Assembly (NCBI RefSeq): GCF_037892545.1 | Contig: NZ_JBBKBG010000010.1 | Span: 1 to 64,000, forward strand | DNA: 64,000 bases | Direction: 5' to 3' | Source: Pseudogracilibacillus sp037892545 | GTDB taxonomy: Bacteria; Bacillota; Bacilli; Bacillales; Amphibacillaceae | Shown here: piece after piece, positions 62,630-64,000 of the stretch | Layout: the number at the start of each line of letters is the position of its first letter | How positions within the stretch are numbered: the first letter of the stretch is position 1 | Notes under the pieces: model-generated | Told to the model about the DNA's origin: nothing | Databases searched by the model: none | The model's input: only the letters and a program-made list of their open reading frames with translations | Position numbers and translations under genes: made by a program

Positions 62630-63808
62630 TTATGAATGTGTATGTGCTGGTTTGCGGCGGAACTTTTGTGCTTCGTTTTTTGTCGATAATGTAGCTGAAA
62701 CAAAAGCTAATGCTACAAATATAACTCCAAAATAACTGACATTTTCAATGCCGACATGTTTCACGACAAATCCACCAAAGAATGTTCCAAATGCAATACC
62801 AAAATGAAGGGCCGAATTGTTTAGACTTTGCTGAATATCAGATGTTTCAGGTGACAATTCCATTAAATGGCTTTGAATGGAAGGTGTCACACCCCAGCTC
62901 ATGATGCCCCATATAACAACGACAATCCAAAACGCCCAAACAACATGTGATGCTGTTGGGATAAATAATAAAGCTGCAGCTAACAGGACAATGACCGATA
63001 AAATTGTTCGTCTTTTTCCTAAATAATCTGCCGCAAGTCCACCGAGTCCTCCCCCTGAAAATGCAGCTAATCCATAAACAAAATAAAGGACAGAGATCGT
63101 CGTCCCACTAAATCCTAATACTTCTTTCGTGTAAGGTGTTAAATAACCATAGAGTGTAAAATGACCTGCCATGAAGAAAAATGTTGTCGCGTGTGCAAGC
63201 GATATTTTTGCATTTTTCAATGTCGCAATTTGTTTACGAATTGGAATAGGGGGTTTCGGTGCTACCTTTTCCATAAAAATCGGAACTGCAATAATTAATA
63301 AAATCGTTAAAATAGAAATTAACACAAAAGGTGCTCTCCACCCGAACATATTTCCTAACATAACGCCAATTGGAAGACCTAATACTAAAGATCCACTTAC
63401 TCCCATGACAACTAATCCAATCGCACGACCACGATATGCTGGCTCCACTATATTTGAGGCTAAATTTATACATAAAATAATTATAAGGGAACCACTTGCT
63501 GCTGAAATAACTCGTGATAATATGAGAAATTCAAATGAAGTACTGAACACTGCAATAATATTTCCAATTAAAAAGATAAGTAGAGATACAAATGTTAACC
63601 TTGTTCTTTCCGTGTTCGCAAATACGACGAGTAGAATGGGAGCTGAAATTCCAAAAACTAATGAGAAGACGGAAATTAACAACCCAGCTGTACCAATCGT
63701 GACACCTAAATCTTCTGCTACTAAATCTAATATACCACCTATAATTAATTCGACCATGCCTACGATAAAAGCTATGATCGTTAACATATATACGCGTTTA
63801 TCAATCAA
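62630..63808 (-). CDS. MFS transporter (AraJ/PbuE-like, DHA1)
   Basis: 392 residues, 12 hydrophobic helices. Start TTG at 63808 with AGGAGG eight bases upstream. The loop 2-3 Asp/Arg pattern and the motif 5-like ending of helix 4-5 (RAIGLVVMGVSGSLVLGLPIG) are typical of proton antiporters of the DHA1 drug/arabinose/purine efflux group. Substrate unknown. It ends beside the 51-bp repeat array. Confidence 0.88.
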   Translation of the reverse strand: MIDKRVYMLTIIAFIVGMVELIIGGILDLVAEDLGVTIGTAGLLISVFSLVFGISAPILLVVFANTERTRLTFVSLLIFLIGNIIAVFSTSFEFLILSRVISAASGSLIIILCINLASNIVEPAYRGRAIGLVVMGVSGSLVLGLPIGVMLGNMFGWRAPFVLISILTILLIIAVPIFMEKVAPKPPIPIRKQIATLKNAKISLAHATTFFFMAGHFTLYGYLTPYTKEVLGFSGTTISVLYFVYGLAAFSGGGLGGLAADYLGKRRTILSVIVLLAAALLFIPTASHVVWAFWIVVVIWGIMSWGVTPSIQSHLMELSPETSDIQQSLNNSALHFGIAFGTFFGGFVVKHVGIENVSYFGVIFVALAFVSATLSTKNEAQKFRRKPAHTHS

Positions 63809-63910
63809 AACCAATTCCTCCTACGCAACATAATTCATCATAGTATTTTACCACAAAATAAATAAAAACTATACTTTTCGTTCTTATTTATTGCATACGA
63901 TTATTCCACA

Positions 63911-63948
63911 CAAAAAAATGCCATGACCGAATGGTACATGACATTTTC
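63911..63948 (-). terminator. Terminator for a gene at the right edge
   Basis: AATG-CATG-ACC / GGTCATGGCATT stem followed by TTTTTTTG on the minus strand, placed just after the stop of the partial reading at 63960. Confidence 0.7.
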
Positions 63949-63959
63949 CATGATTATAT

Positions 63960-64000
63960 TTACTTCCCTTCTCGCTTCAATTTAAACGGTGCGTAAATTA
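63960..64000 (-). CDS. 3' end of an unidentified gene
   Basis: A minus-strand frame enters at the right edge and ends IYAPFKLKREGK at a TAA (63960-63962), with a terminator directly behind. Too short to identify. Confidence 0.4.
   Translation of the reverse strand, partial: IYAPFKLKREGK

Noticed and set aside
62178..62735. Frames with RIYRLITQV and INRYIRKF repeats over the 51-bp array.
   Set aside because: Product of repeat length and lack of stops; the sequence constraint is on hairpin arms rather than on codons.

Overview
The window looks like chromosomal DNA of a low-GC, endospore-former-type Bacillota, most likely family Bacillaceae. The evidence is the gene content and order: coiA-mecA-spx-trpS-yjbA-fabF-fabH, the yitU/yitV/yitW neighbourhood, yisL, sbcDC, the bioY(yhfU)-yhfT-yhfS trio, and very regular AGGAGG-type ribosome binding sites with frequent TTG/GTG starts. 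I cannot name the species. No rRNA, tRNA, CRISPR array or prophage was seen.

1-13.2 kb is conserved core: competence (coiA, cut by the left edge), the MecA adaptor and its partner Spx, tryptophanyl-tRNA synthetase, type II fatty acid synthesis (fabH-fabF), a moaE-moaD pair, an Fe-S assembly factor, an esterase, a HAD phosphatase, an Nfu N-domain protein and an oxidase-subunit-I-like membrane protein. 13.2-20.7 kb is accessory: an IS3-family remnant, degenerate repeats and a minus-strand catabolic cluster (NIPSNAP protein, ThDP enzyme, short-chain dehydrogenase, zinc alcohol dehydrogenase, phosphotriesterase-like hydrolase, IclR regulator). It is bracketed by two 83-bp direct repeats (80/83 identical) that each contain a terminator, which suggests an insertion next to the amylase-like gene at 20.7-22.2 kb. 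That gene encodes a membrane-anchored GH13 protein that has lost all three catalytic acids.

22-31 kb holds yisL, a 2-hydroxyacid dehydrogenase, sbcC-sbcD, a frameshifted small zinc-binding membrane protein, an EndoU-domain lipoprotein with a tightly coupled small downstream gene (possible toxin/immunity pair), HMG-CoA synthase and a PC4-like protein. 31-37.5 kb is a plus-strand operon: biotin transporter, acyl-CoA ligase, a thiolase lacking its second active-site cysteine, two hot-dog dehydratase-like subunits and then PTS Enzyme I. 37.5-43 kb has a DUF4317 protein and an MMPL/RND transporter with an exported helical partner.

43-64 kb is a mix of small transcription units: an IS3 orfA remnant, a 16 x 21-bp tandem array, a RelA/SpoT-domain synthetase, an MscS channel, a CBS protein, a HEPN-like protein, YitT, a large hybrid sensor kinase with two kinase modules, threonine dehydratase-pgeF, a bis-haem ferric-reductase-like membrane protein with a small ATT-start gene, dipeptidase and gamma-glutamyl hydrolase, transporters, a leucyl aminopeptidase, a GNAT enzyme, a cytoplasmic BtuF-like protein, and an 8 x 51-bp hairpin-containing tandem array. 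Both large tandem arrays lie between convergent genes. Most transcription units end in recognisable hairpin-plus-T terminators, which support the operon boundaries given here.
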